NCBI GenBank assembly: GCA_001577215.1
Contig: LSCC01000018.1
Location: 1 to 31,320, forward strand
DNA length: 31,320 nucleotides
Direction of reading: 5' to 3'
Source of the DNA: Fidelibacterota bacterium TCS52
GTDB lineage: Bacteria > Fidelibacterota > Fidelibacteria > Fidelibacterales > Fidelibacteraceae
The notes under the pieces are model-generated. The model did not search any database, was not told the origin of the DNA, and was given only the letters and a program-made list of their open reading frames with translations. Of the stretch, positions 9,230 to 17,226 are shown one piece after another (the stretch's first letter is position 1; each line of letters starts with the position of its first letter). The position numbers and the translations under genes were made by a program.

Positions 9230-10816
9230 TTGAAAATAAAAGTTATAAAAATTGTTATATTAAATATATCTTTATTAGGAATTATTTTTGCCAGATCTTT
9301 TGTTGCAAATACATTTACATTGAATGACACACTACCAGATTCTATTGCATATGAAGGTATTGGTTCAAATGCTGTAAGTGATATTCATGTAAAAGATGAT
9401 TCTACTTTATTATTTGCCAGTGGTTCAGGATTGTCAATTACATATGATAATGGAAATAGTTTTTACACATATTATAATTCTCTTGGTAGTGTTGCTTATG
9501 GTTCTGTTTCTGCATTGACTTCATTAGGTGATAAAATATGGGTTGCTACTGCTTATGATACTGTTATAAGTGGAGAAAATTTACCTGTTGGAAATGGAAT
9601 AAGTTATTCTGAAAATAGTGGACATACTTGGAAACATTTTCCACAAATGACGGATCATCCCGATTCAAATTTCGTAATATATTTTGGTGATACATTGGAT
9701 GCTTTGCCAATTACAGTAGCTGTTCAAAATATTACTTATGATCTTGCAGTAAATGTAAATTCCGATGGCGATACTATATTATGGGCTACAAGTTGGGCCG
9801 GTGGAACAAGATGCAGTTATGATCTCGGTAAAAATTGGAAACGAGTAATTTTGCCTCCAGATGATATGGATATATTAAATGAAAATAGTTCTAATGATTT
9901 TGATCTAAGTCCAACAAGTGGTGAGCTCGGATTTGAAGAAAATTTTAATCATATGTCATTTAGCGTTGTTGCTTTTGGTGATACTATAGCAGTGGGAACT
10001 GCAGCTGGAATAAATATTTCTTATGATAGCGGCATTACATGGAGAAAATACAATGCTCAAAATTCAGATATTAGCGGTAATTTTGTGAGAGCTTTATATA
10101 AAGATAAAAATGGCAAGATTTACGGTGCAGCTTTACCAGCTAATGATCCGAATGAATATTATTCATTGGTATATTCTGAAGTTGATGGAAGTGATAATTT
10201 ACAGTGGTTTTCTACTTTAAAAAATAAACAAATTTATAATTCCACTTCAAATGACAATTATGTTTTTGCTGGTACGGAAGATGGCTTGTACATAAGTAGT
10301 GATGGTTGGAGTTGGGTAAAAAATGGTGGAATCATGGATGATGCCGGTGTACGAATTTATTCAGAAAAAATTTATGATGTAATTGTGGATAATAATAATT
10401 GTTTATGGGTTGGAACAGGTGATGGATTAGCAAAATCAATTGATCGAGGAGTTACTTGGGAAATAATTAGAAGAATTCAATCAGTTCCCGATTTGAACAA
10501 ATTAGATATGAGTGTTTATCCTAATCCTTTTTCACCATCACGCATGAACTTATACAATAATGATGGATATTCGAAAATACATTGTAATTTTCCTAAGGTT
10601 GGTAGTGCAACTTTGGAAGTATTTGATTTTGGTATGAATAAAACAAAAACAATTATGAAAGATGTTTTGGTTACAAAGGGAGAAGAGGATTTTGTGTGGG
10701 ACTGCAAAAATGGAATGAATGATATTGTGGCAAATGGAACATATTTTGTTAAACTTACTTTTAATTCCGGAGATAAAAAAGAAATTGATTGGACAAAATT
10801 AATAATATTGGATTAG
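9230..10816 (+). CDS. Secreted beta-propeller protein with T9SS C-terminal sorting domain
   Basis: The protein is 528 residues. After an N-terminal signal, residues 40-415 carry repeated blades with motifs such as GLSITYDNGNSFYTY, GISYSENSGHTWKHF, GINISYDSGITWRKY and GLAKSIDRGVTWEII. These are the Asp-box/sialidase-like (BNR, two-component-regulator type) propeller pattern. The last 105 residues start at SVYPNPFSPS and include a FlgD-like fold ending GTYFVKLTF. This is the T9SS type A sorting domain that directs cargo to the SprA translocon. The start is TTG at 9230, supported by AAGGAG eight bases upstream; no usable ATG precedes the signal peptide. Its stop almost touches the PorV gene (2 bases). 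Surface or released location is expected; the binding target is unknown. Confidence 0.85.
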   Translation: MKIKVIKIVILNISLLGIIFARSFVANTFTLNDTLPDSIAYEGIGSNAVSDIHVKDDSTLLFASGSGLSITYDNGNSFYTYYNSLGSVAYGSVSALTSLGDKIWVATAYDTVISGENLPVGNGISYSENSGHTWKHFPQMTDHPDSNFVIYFGDTLDALPITVAVQNITYDLAVNVNSDGDTILWATSWAGGTRCSYDLGKNWKRVILPPDDMDILNENSSNDFDLSPTSGELGFEENFNHMSFSVVAFGDTIAVGTAAGINISYDSGITWRKYNAQNSDISGNFVRALYKDKNGKIYGAALPANDPNEYYSLVYSEVDGSDNLQWFSTLKNKQIYNSTSNDNYVFAGTEDGLYISSDGWSWVKNGGIMDDAGVRIYSEKIYDVIVDNNNCLWVGTGDGLAKSIDRGVTWEIIRRIQSVPDLNKLDMSVYPNPFSPSRMNLYNNDGYSKIHCNFPKVGSATLEVFDFGMNKTKTIMKDVLVTKGEEDFVWDCKNGMNDIVANGTYFVKLTFNSGDKKEIDWTKLIILD

Positions 10817-10818
10817 GA

Positions 10819-11763
10819 ATGTATAGAAAAAAAATCAAGCAAATAAGAAATCAGATCATAAAATCGGTATTATTCATTTTAATTATTATTAATGGACTGA
10901 TTGCGGTTGAAACAGGTGGATATGCGGGAGCATTTTTAAGAATGCCTGCTGACGCAAGAGCAGCAGCATTGGGAAGTAGTTTAGGTGGAATTCTTAATGA
11001 CATAACAGGTATCTATGAAAATCCGGCTAATGTTCCATTTTTAAAAAGTAAACAATTTACGAGTTCTTTTCAATTTCTTTCATTGGATAGATCACATAGT
11101 TTGGTGGGTTTTGGAACAAATTTGGAACCAACTGCAGGAATATCGGTTATTTGGATTCATGCCGGTGTAGATGAAATTGAAGGCAGAAATTATTCAAATA
11201 ATTTTACCAAGATGTATAGCACAAGTCAAGATGCGATATATACAACTTTTGGTATTAAAATATTAGATGAATTATCATTCGGTGGTACAGCAAAAATACT
11301 TTATGATAAATTACCGAATGCTACTGCTTCTGGATTTGGTCTGGATATAGGAATTACAATTATTCCCATAAAAAATCTTGTTATTGGTATAGTTGTTAAA
11401 GATATTTCCGGAAAAGTCAAGTGGGATACAGGGGATTATTTTGAGTATAAGATGCAAAAAGAAGACAAATTTCCACAATTATATAATGTGAATATTTCTT
11501 ATAATTTTAAAGATAAGATCTTATTTTCGAGTGCATTCAAGGGCAGTAATACTATCAATCCAACTTATCATTACGGAGTAGAATTAAATGTTGTACCTCA
11601 TTTTATTATTAGAGGTGGAGTTGATGATGGAATGCCGGTATTTGGGATTGGCACTGAATATAATGCTTGGAATAAAATAGTAACAAGAATAGATTATGCT
11701 TTTCTTTTCGGAAGGTATGAAGAGGGAGTAAGTCATATTTTTACTTGGAATTTTAAATTTTAA
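10819..11763 (+). CDS. porV: PorV/PorQ-family outer-membrane barrel (T9SS shuttle-like)
   Basis: This 314-residue protein has a signal peptide followed by GGYAGAFLRMPADARAAALG and the NPAN motif (YENPANVP), the hallmark start of the UPF0164/PorV/PorQ family; the remainder is alternating beta-strands. In Bacteroidota, PorV carries T9SS cargo from the SprA translocon to the attachment complex, and PorV has been seen bound to SprA. I placed the start at ATG 10819, two bases after the upstream stop, consistent with translational coupling. A TTG at 10789 would extend it by ten residues inside the previous gene. The sequence alone does not separate PorV from PorQ or other family members, but its place directly after a T9SS-tailed cargo and downstream of SprA favours a PorV role. 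Confidence 0.82.
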   Translation: MYRKKIKQIRNQIIKSVLFILIIINGLIAVETGGYAGAFLRMPADARAAALGSSLGGILNDITGIYENPANVPFLKSKQFTSSFQFLSLDRSHSLVGFGTNLEPTAGISVIWIHAGVDEIEGRNYSNNFTKMYSTSQDAIYTTFGIKILDELSFGGTAKILYDKLPNATASGFGLDIGITIIPIKNLVIGIVVKDISGKVKWDTGDYFEYKMQKEDKFPQLYNVNISYNFKDKILFSSAFKGSNTINPTYHYGVELNVVPHFIIRGGVDDGMPVFGIGTEYNAWNKIVTRIDYAFLFGRYEEGVSHIFTWNFKF

Positions 11764-11789
11764 TATATAAATGTTTTGTAGGAAGAATT

Positions 11790-12617
11790 ATGAAAAAAAA
11801 TATTAAATTTTTATTAATTATTTTTATATTAATTGCTATTGTCAGTTCTAATTTATTTGCGAATTTTGGTTTACCGGGATTATCGCTACCAAATGATATT
11901 GTGATAGGATATAATTATGATTTGGTCTCAATGTTGAAATATAACCAAACAAGTAAAAAATCGTTTTATACGGCATATTCTCCTTGGATGTATGATACAA
12001 AATATTCTGTGATAAATTATTCATTTGGAGATGGGTTTGTTGGATTCAAGGGATTGTTATCTGATGGAATAGAAATACGCGGTGAACAACCAATTGATGA
12101 ACCGGCTGGTGAAACTCAGTATTATAATTGTGCTTTTAGAGGTGGAAAGTTCTTTAAAATAGATAAGTTGACAATAGGAATTTCAGGAAATGTTCTTTTT
12201 GAAAAATTATATTACCAAAGTGCTTGGGGGTTTTCTTTTAATTCATTGTTTAAATATGAGTTTAACGAATTTTTTAAACCTTATGTAGGAGTTGATAATT
12301 TAGGAAAAATGGAAAAATTAGAAGATAAATCAACGGCCTTACCTACTAAATATTTTATTGGTAATGAATATAATTTTAAAAATATTAAAGTTGGAACATC
12401 TTTGGGAATGGATAATGATCAGGAAATATTTTATAGATTGGGTGCTTATTATTTTAATAAATATGGAATAATTTCAACGGGATATTCATCTTATGAGGAC
12501 GTTTGGCATTATGGAATACAAGTATTTATTAAAAATTATGTAATTGGATTTGGACAATTTATTAATACTGAAGAATTAAAGTCTCCCTTTATGTTTTCTA
12601 TTGCAATTATGAAATAA
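11790..12617 (+). CDS. Predicted small outer-membrane beta-barrel protein
   Basis: I do not recognise this protein beyond its architecture. It has 275 residues, a clear signal peptide (residues 1-25, likely cleavage after LFA before NFGLPG), and then many short amphipathic strands rich in Tyr, Phe and Gly, such as KLTIGISGNVLFEKLYY and YGIQVFIKNYVIGFGQF. This suggests a barrel of roughly 8-14 strands. ATG is preceded by TAGGAAGAA. It follows the PorV-like gene by 26 bases and is the last gene before a hairpin terminator at 12632, so it completes the six-gene operon. It could be a divergent relative of PorV/PorQ or an unrelated partner barrel. The context makes it a candidate new component of this secretion module, which is inference only. 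Confidence 0.7.
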   Translation: MKKNIKFLLIIFILIAIVSSNLFANFGLPGLSLPNDIVIGYNYDLVSMLKYNQTSKKSFYTAYSPWMYDTKYSVINYSFGDGFVGFKGLLSDGIEIRGEQPIDEPAGETQYYNCAFRGGKFFKIDKLTIGISGNVLFEKLYYQSAWGFSFNSLFKYEFNEFFKPYVGVDNLGKMEKLEDKSTALPTKYFIGNEYNFKNIKVGTSLGMDNDQEIFYRLGAYYFNKYGIISTGYSSYEDVWHYGIQVFIKNYVIGFGQFINTEELKSPFMFSIAIMK

Positions 12618-12631
12618 AATTTGATGATTAT

Positions 12632-12650
12632 ACACCCTAAAGGGTGTTTT
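12632..12650 (+). terminator. Rho-independent terminator of the SprA operon
   Basis: ACACCC at 12632-12637 pairs with GGGTGT at 12642-12647 across a TAAA loop and is followed by TTT. It lies 15 bases after the stop of the last operon gene. The U-run is short, so termination may be partial. The same kind of hairpin is also frequent as an intergenic palindrome in related genomes. Confidence 0.6.
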
Positions 12651-12668
12651 GGGTAGTGTAACCGTAGT

Positions 12669-12757
12669 CCCAATCGTAAACGATTGGGTTAATAATATGT
12701 CAATCACATCACTTACAATCAGAAAAAAAAATATTAACCACATCGTTTACGATGTGG
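12669..12757. repeat. Inverted pair of REP-like palindromes
   Basis: Two 25-base units lie in opposite orientation at 12669-12693 and 12733-12757. Each contains an 8-bp stem around a 4-base loop with core ATCGTAAACGAT (reverse complement in the second), plus a shared flank GGTTAAT/ATTAACC. When the second unit is reverse-complemented the two differ at four positions only, and these are paired changes that keep both stems perfect (CA...TG against AC...GT). The arrangement matches the REP doublets (REPIN/BIME) spread by REP-associated tyrosine transposases. A remnant of such a transposase lies at 30621-30749. Confidence 0.7.
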
Positions 12758-12827
12758 AGAAGAATTTTCAGAAAAAACATTTGCAATAATCAAATAATAA
12801 ATATATTTTATTAAAGATTTTTGAAAT

Positions 12828-12975
12828 AGTTATATGCAAGGGAAGTTCGTGGAAATCGAACACAGTCGCGCTACTGTAATCGGTGACGATTTTGACATTT
12901 ATCCACTGTTCCAATATTGGAATAGGAAGGAGTCAGAAAAGGATGAACCGAAAGTCAGGACATCTTGATATAACT
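12828..12975 (+). ncRNA. Cobalamin (adenosylcobalamin-class) riboswitch
   Basis: The order of conserved blocks fits the cobalamin riboswitch: GGGAA (about 12840), a TGGAAATCG-like block, CGCGCTACTGTAAT (12867-12880), GGTGACGA, CCACTG, AGGAAGG, GATGAACCGAAAG and the B12-box region GTCAGGACATCT (12954-12965). P1 is visible directly: 12828-12840 pairs with 12964-12975 with only one bulged base. It lies upstream of the btuB-like gene whose product takes up the same ligand. I see no terminator with a U-run between it and the AUG; the Shine-Dalgarno AAAGGAG (13061-13067) could be the regulated element, so translational control is likely. Repression by bound B12 is the known behaviour of the class. 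Confidence 0.93.
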
Positions 12976-13076
12976 TTTTGCTTAGGAATTTCGCGAAAAA
13001 AGGAGAAAGCAATTGTGAATATAGTTTTTAGTATATTCAATTATAATCAGTTTGGGCATAAAAGGAGTATTTTTGT

Positions 13077-15134
13077 ATGAAAAAAATATTCCCGTTAATG
13101 ATTATTTTAATTAATTCTGCATTTTCAATATCCAATTACAATTCAGGGAAAGTTGTTGATGAGAATCAAAATGGAATTCCCGTTGTATATATTCACGATT
13201 TAAATAAAGATATTTGGAAAATTACAGATTTTGATGGAAATTTTTATCTAAATGAATCTTTTCAAATTGGTGATACTTTAGAATTTATACACATTGGATA
13301 TCATAAAAAAAAAGTTATTATTAATGGTAAAAATCAAAGAATGACTATTCCTCTAATTCCAAAAACACTACGATTATCGGAAATAACTTTTACAAAAAAC
13401 ATAGAACAATCAGCGAAGAATAATGAAGTTAAAATAGTAAAAAATGAATATTCTTCAAATTCTGTCACAAAAAATATTATACGAAAATTACCGGGAATTT
13501 CGATTAAAAGTTACGGTGGACCTGCTGGAATTTCTTCTATCAATATTGATGGTGGAACTTCAACGCACACAAAGGTTTTGGTGGATGGTTTCGATTTAAC
13601 AAATTCTCAAAATAGTCAGATGGACATTTCACAATTACCGGCTCCATTCATCAAGTCAATTCATTTTTCTAATTACGATATTAATAAATATGGTTCCGGG
13701 AGTATTGATGGAGTTGTAGATTTTAAACCTTGGGCGAATTCAAATTCAGTAACGATCGGCTACGGCAGTTTTGGACACTTATCAAGCAATATGAAGCTAA
13801 ATTTTCATCATAAGAAATTTTCAACTGATTTTTTGATTGGATATAGAAAAGATGATGGAAATTATTCCTATACCTGGAAAAATAAAAGTTATGAAAGAAA
13901 AAATAATGATTTTGAACAAAAATATTTTTCAGGTCGTATTATCACAATTTTAACTAAAAGAGTTTACTCAAAATTATTTCTTTTAAGAACAGAGCAGGAT
14001 CGTGGAGTAGCCGGACAAAAATGGTCACCAAATTTATTAGCAAGACGAAAAGATAATTTATTTACATCTGCATTTACACTTGGTTGGAATTTTAAAAAAG
14101 GACATGGGAAATTTGATTTGATCTATCGCAATTCTAATGACGATTATTCCAATCCAAATATTAATGTAAATAGTTATTTTGAAAATATTACATCAGAAGG
14201 AAAATTAAATCAGGATTATCATTTTTCTGAAAAAGTAAAATTAATTGGGAATGTGTCATTAAAAAATGAAGTGTTGAAAATGAATAGCACAAATTTTCAC
14301 AAAAGAATTTTATCAAAAAATACATTTTCTATTTTGTATAAACCGATTAAAAATATTGAACTTAAACCAACTGTAAATTATGAATTTTCGCCAAATAATT
14401 TTGATAAAATCAGTTATAGTTTTGGAACTACAATATTTTCAAATACGAAATTGTTTAAATCTATTTCTTTACATTATGCAAATTTATATAGATTCCCATC
14501 TTTTAATGATATGTATTGGGAGCCGGGAGGAAATCAGGAATTACGAACAGAAAAGACAGATGTAATTAACTGTTCATCAAAATTTAAGTTGAATAATTTT
14601 GTAGAAATTAATGTAAATTTATTCTATAAAAATAGTAAAGATCTGGTTCAATGGATACCACAACAATCGTATTGGCAGCCGGAAAATATTGCAAAAACAA
14701 TTCGTTATGGATATAAAATATTAGTTGATTGGAATTATAATCCATTTAATTTAGCAGGAAATTTTCATTATGATCGTCTGATAAGCGAAAATAAAGTAGA
14801 AGGAAATTACTACAATAAATCGCTTCGATATGTACCGAAAAATATTGCATCTTTTAATGTCCAATGGCAACCGAAAAGAATAAATGTAAATTTACAGATC
14901 AATTATACTGACAAACAAATTTCAATGTATGATTATCCAAATGATGTGATTTTGGAACCATTTTTAATTATTAATTCTAGTTTTGGATATTCATTCGATG
15001 TTTTTAAAAGAAGTTTATTTGCAGTTATTTCTGTAGAAAATATTTTAGACAAAGAATATGAAACAATTTATGGTTATCCGGAATCAAGCAGAGTTTATAA
15101 ATTAACAATAACTTATAATTTTAAAAAAGAATAG
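13077..15134 (+). CDS. btuB: TonB-dependent vitamin B12 receptor, BtuB-like
   Basis: This 685-residue outer-membrane receptor imports corrinoids using TonB energy. After a signal peptide (1-17) comes a carboxypeptidase-regulatory-like domain (about 20-95, GKVVDENQNGIPVVYIHD), common in FCB receptors. The plug follows, with NIIRKLPGISIKSYGG and SSINIDGGTSTHTKVLVDGF (about 130-175), then a beta-barrel to the end, with LDKEYETIYGYPESSRVYKL near the C-terminus, a typical last-strand region of BtuB. The ATG at 13077 has AAAGGAG nine bases upstream. The substrate assignment rests mainly on the cobalamin riboswitch directly upstream plus the BtuB-type plug. It is followed after only 6 bases by a BtuG-like lipoprotein gene. 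Confidence 0.9.
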   Translation: MKKIFPLMIILINSAFSISNYNSGKVVDENQNGIPVVYIHDLNKDIWKITDFDGNFYLNESFQIGDTLEFIHIGYHKKKVIINGKNQRMTIPLIPKTLRLSEITFTKNIEQSAKNNEVKIVKNEYSSNSVTKNIIRKLPGISIKSYGGPAGISSINIDGGTSTHTKVLVDGFDLTNSQNSQMDISQLPAPFIKSIHFSNYDINKYGSGSIDGVVDFKPWANSNSVTIGYGSFGHLSSNMKLNFHHKKFSTDFLIGYRKDDGNYSYTWKNKSYERKNNDFEQKYFSGRIITILTKRVYSKLFLLRTEQDRGVAGQKWSPNLLARRKDNLFTSAFTLGWNFKKGHGKFDLIYRNSNDDYSNPNINVNSYFENITSEGKLNQDYHFSEKVKLIGNVSLKNEVLKMNSTNFHKRILSKNTFSILYKPIKNIELKPTVNYEFSPNNFDKISYSFGTTIFSNTKLFKSISLHYANLYRFPSFNDMYWEPGGNQELRTEKTDVINCSSKFKLNNFVEINVNLFYKNSKDLVQWIPQQSYWQPENIAKTIRYGYKILVDWNYNPFNLAGNFHYDRLISENKVEGNYYNKSLRYVPKNIASFNVQWQPKRINVNLQINYTDKQISMYDYPNDVILEPFLIINSSFGYSFDVFKRSLFAVISVENILDKEYETIYGYPESSRVYKLTITYNFKKE

Positions 15135-15140
15135 AAAATT

Positions 15141-16175
15141 ATGAAAAAAAACAGTTTGACTATTTTAATGATATTTATCTTCACTATTTTGTTTTTTAAT
15201 AGTTGTCTTATTGATCCACAAGAAACAAAAAATGATGATTTGTCGAAATATTTTATTCTTTGTGAAGGGAATTTTCAGCAATCGAATTCATCTTTGTGGG
15301 GAATTAATGAAGATTTGGATAGCTTGACAGGACCAATTTATTGGAATAGTGAAAATCCACTTGGCGATGTTGGACAGAGCATGGCAATTAAAGATGGACG
15401 ATTATTTATTGTAATGAATAATTCTCATTCATTAGAAATCATGGATGTTTCATTAGATGATTCATTAATATTTGGAACTTCAATTGATCTGTCGGGAATG
15501 AGTCCAAGATATATTGCTTTTGATGAAAATAGTGCTTTTGTAAGTGCTTGGGGAATAGAAGGTATTGCAGTTATCAATTTGCAGACTTATGAAATTACAG
15601 ATACAATTTCTGTGAATGGTTTGCCGGAAGATTTAATTTATAAAAACGGAAAATTATTTGTTGCTTTGAATATGGATTCGTATTGGGAAACTGAAAATAA
15701 AGTTTTAGAAATTTCATTAAATCCTTTGCCAACAATTACTGATACTTTTGAAGTGTTGAATAGACCTGAGAAATTGTTATTGAATGGAGATAATCTTTTT
15801 GTAACTAATATTTATTATGACGTTTTTTGGAATTCAAATGTTGGGATTTCCAAAATTAATTTAATAAATAAATCGGTATTTAATAATGAACATGGTAAAG
15901 GTTTTTTCGCTTCAGATATAATCAAAATTAATGAAAATATTTATCAGAGTTTTAATGGAAAAATATTTAAATTGAATGCTGATTTATCGTTAGAAAATAG
16001 TAATATATTTGACAATTACTCAAATATTTACAGTATGTGGACTGATGGTGATTTCGTTTTTGTTGGACAAAGTGATTATATAGCACCTGATACTGTAAAA
16101 GTTGTTGAATCAAATGGAGAAATAAAGAACACATTTACAGTTGGAGCTTTGCCGGGAGCATATTGTAGAAAGTGA
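15141..16175 (+). CDS. BtuG-like surface lipoprotein, YncE/YVTN-type beta-propeller
   Basis: The 344-residue protein has a lipoprotein signal ending FNSC (Cys22) and then YFILCEGNFQQSNSSLWGIN, followed by propeller blades such as GQSMAIKDGRLFIVMNNSHS, SPRYIAFDENSAFVSAWG and RPEKLLLNGDNLFVTNIYYD. This layout (lipid anchor, cEGNF-type first strand, seven-bladed YncE-like propeller) matches DUF5074/YncE-type proteins. One of these, BtuG of Bacteroides, sits on BtuB and binds B12 with extreme affinity. The gene starts 6 bases after btuB, so both are under the same riboswitch. The BtuG role is inferred from operon and fold; identity to BtuG may be low. No Shine-Dalgarno is evident, consistent with translational coupling. 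The C-terminus is intact. Confidence 0.8.
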   Translation: MKKNSLTILMIFIFTILFFNSCLIDPQETKNDDLSKYFILCEGNFQQSNSSLWGINEDLDSLTGPIYWNSENPLGDVGQSMAIKDGRLFIVMNNSHSLEIMDVSLDDSLIFGTSIDLSGMSPRYIAFDENSAFVSAWGIEGIAVINLQTYEITDTISVNGLPEDLIYKNGKLFVALNMDSYWETENKVLEISLNPLPTITDTFEVLNRPEKLLLNGDNLFVTNIYYDVFWNSNVGISKINLINKSVFNNEHGKGFFASDIIKINENIYQSFNGKIFKLNADLSLENSNIFDNYSNIYSMWTDGDFVFVGQSDYIAPDTVKVVESNGEIKNTFTVGALPGAYCRK

Positions 16176-16249
16176 TATATGGAGAAGGGAAAAGGGATTC
16201 GTGTTTCAAATTTTAAGTATCGAGTATCATGTATCCAATTTCAAATATA

Positions 16250-16294
16250 TTTTACTAACTCCGTTCTCGCTTCGCTTTTACAAAGTCAGTAAAA
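16250..16294. repeat. Inverted repeat in the spacer between the B12 operon and mazG
   Basis: TTTTACT at 16250-16256 and AGTAAAA at 16288-16294 are perfect reverse complements around a 31-base interior. It may serve as a weak terminator for the B12 operon or be part of a decayed intergenic repeat. The interior and the following CTTTGAGACTTGGCGAGAG resemble the Ctttgtg/gcgaga intergenic repeats common in FCB genomes. I see no gene in 16176-16401. Confidence 0.3.
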
Positions 16295-16401
16295 TAAAAT
16301 TAAAAACCTTTGAGACTTGGCGAGAGAATTTTTCCCCAAAAAAATAATTTTTAGTTTGAGAATGGTAATTTAGTGAGTTATTATTAGTAGTGATATGAAG
16401 A

Positions 16402-17199
16402 ATGAATATAAATCAAAACAAAGGAAATTGTGTGAGAGAATTTAAAGAACTTTTAGATATTATTAGAAAATTAAGATCGGATGATGGTTGTCCTTGGGAT
16501 AGAGCACAAAATGAAGAATCGTTGATTCCATATTTTATTGAAGAAGTGTATGAAGTTATTGATGCGATTGACAATAATAATTATGAATCTTTGAAAAAGG
16601 AACTTGGTGATGTAATGTTACATATTGGTTTTCAAATAATTTTAGCCGAAGAAAAAAATAAATTTACAGCTGAAGATTCTCTGAAATCAATTATTAAAAA
16701 AATGGAGACAAGGCATCCACATGTGTTTGGTGATAAGAAATTCTCTTCAAAAGATAAGTTGCTTAATTTTTGGGAAAAGCAGAAAATAAATGAAGGAAGA
16801 AAAAAATTGTTAGATGGAATTCCTGAAACATTACCTTCACTTCACAAGGCATTACGAATACAAGAAAAAGTAGCAACTGTGGGATTTGAATGGGACAATG
16901 TTACTGATGTTGAGAAAAAAATTGATGAAGAAATTAGCGAATTGAAAGATGCAATTAAAAGACAAAATAAAAATGAAATTGAAAATGAATTTGGTGATAT
17001 TTTATTTACAATGGTAAATATCAGTCGTTACATTAAAGTAAATCCAGACGAAGCATTACGAAAATCTACAAATAAATTTATACAACGTTTCAATGAATTA
17101 GAAAAATATTTTAATGATAAAAAAATTGATATGAAAGATGTAAATTTAGATGATCTGGAAATGGTTTGGAAGAAAGTTAAAAAGAAAAAAATGACATAA
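16402..17199 (+). CDS. mazG: MazG-family nucleoside triphosphate pyrophosphohydrolase
   Basis: This cytoplasmic enzyme converts NTPs to NMP plus pyrophosphate and is linked to nutrient-stress and nucleotide-pool control. The 265-residue length is typical of full MazG with two tandem alpha-helical MazG domains. The first holds LRSDDGCPWDRAQNEESL and IEEVYEVIDAIDN with ELGDVMLHIGF; the second holds EEISELKDAIK with ENEFGDILFTMVNISRY (ExxE...ExxD magnesium ligands in both). I give the ATG at 16402. A GTG at 16432 is an alternative start with AAAGGA six bases upstream and a family-like first residue pattern (MREFKELLDIIRKLR), and may be the true one. It is followed by the homocysteine methyltransferase gene after 27 bases. 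Confidence 0.93.
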   Translation: MNINQNKGNCVREFKELLDIIRKLRSDDGCPWDRAQNEESLIPYFIEEVYEVIDAIDNNNYESLKKELGDVMLHIGFQIILAEEKNKFTAEDSLKSIIKKMETRHPHVFGDKKFSSKDKLLNFWEKQKINEGRKKLLDGIPETLPSLHKALRIQEKVATVGFEWDNVTDVEKKIDEEISELKDAIKRQNKNEIENEFGDILFTMVNISRYIKVNPDEALRKSTNKFIQRFNELEKYFNDKKIDMKDVNLDDLEMVWKKVKKKKMT

Positions 17200-17226
17200 A
17201 ATAAATTTTATCACAAGGATTAATTT

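Noticed and set aside
12883..13080. Open frame of 65 codons over the region before btuB
   Set aside because: It runs through the conserved core of the cobalamin riboswitch; the RNA structure explains the sequence, and the peptide has no recognisable features.
16141..16347. Open frame of 68 codons overlapping the end of the BtuG-like gene
   Set aside because: It reads partly in another frame of the lipoprotein gene and then through a repeat-like spacer; no ribosome site and no protein-like pattern.
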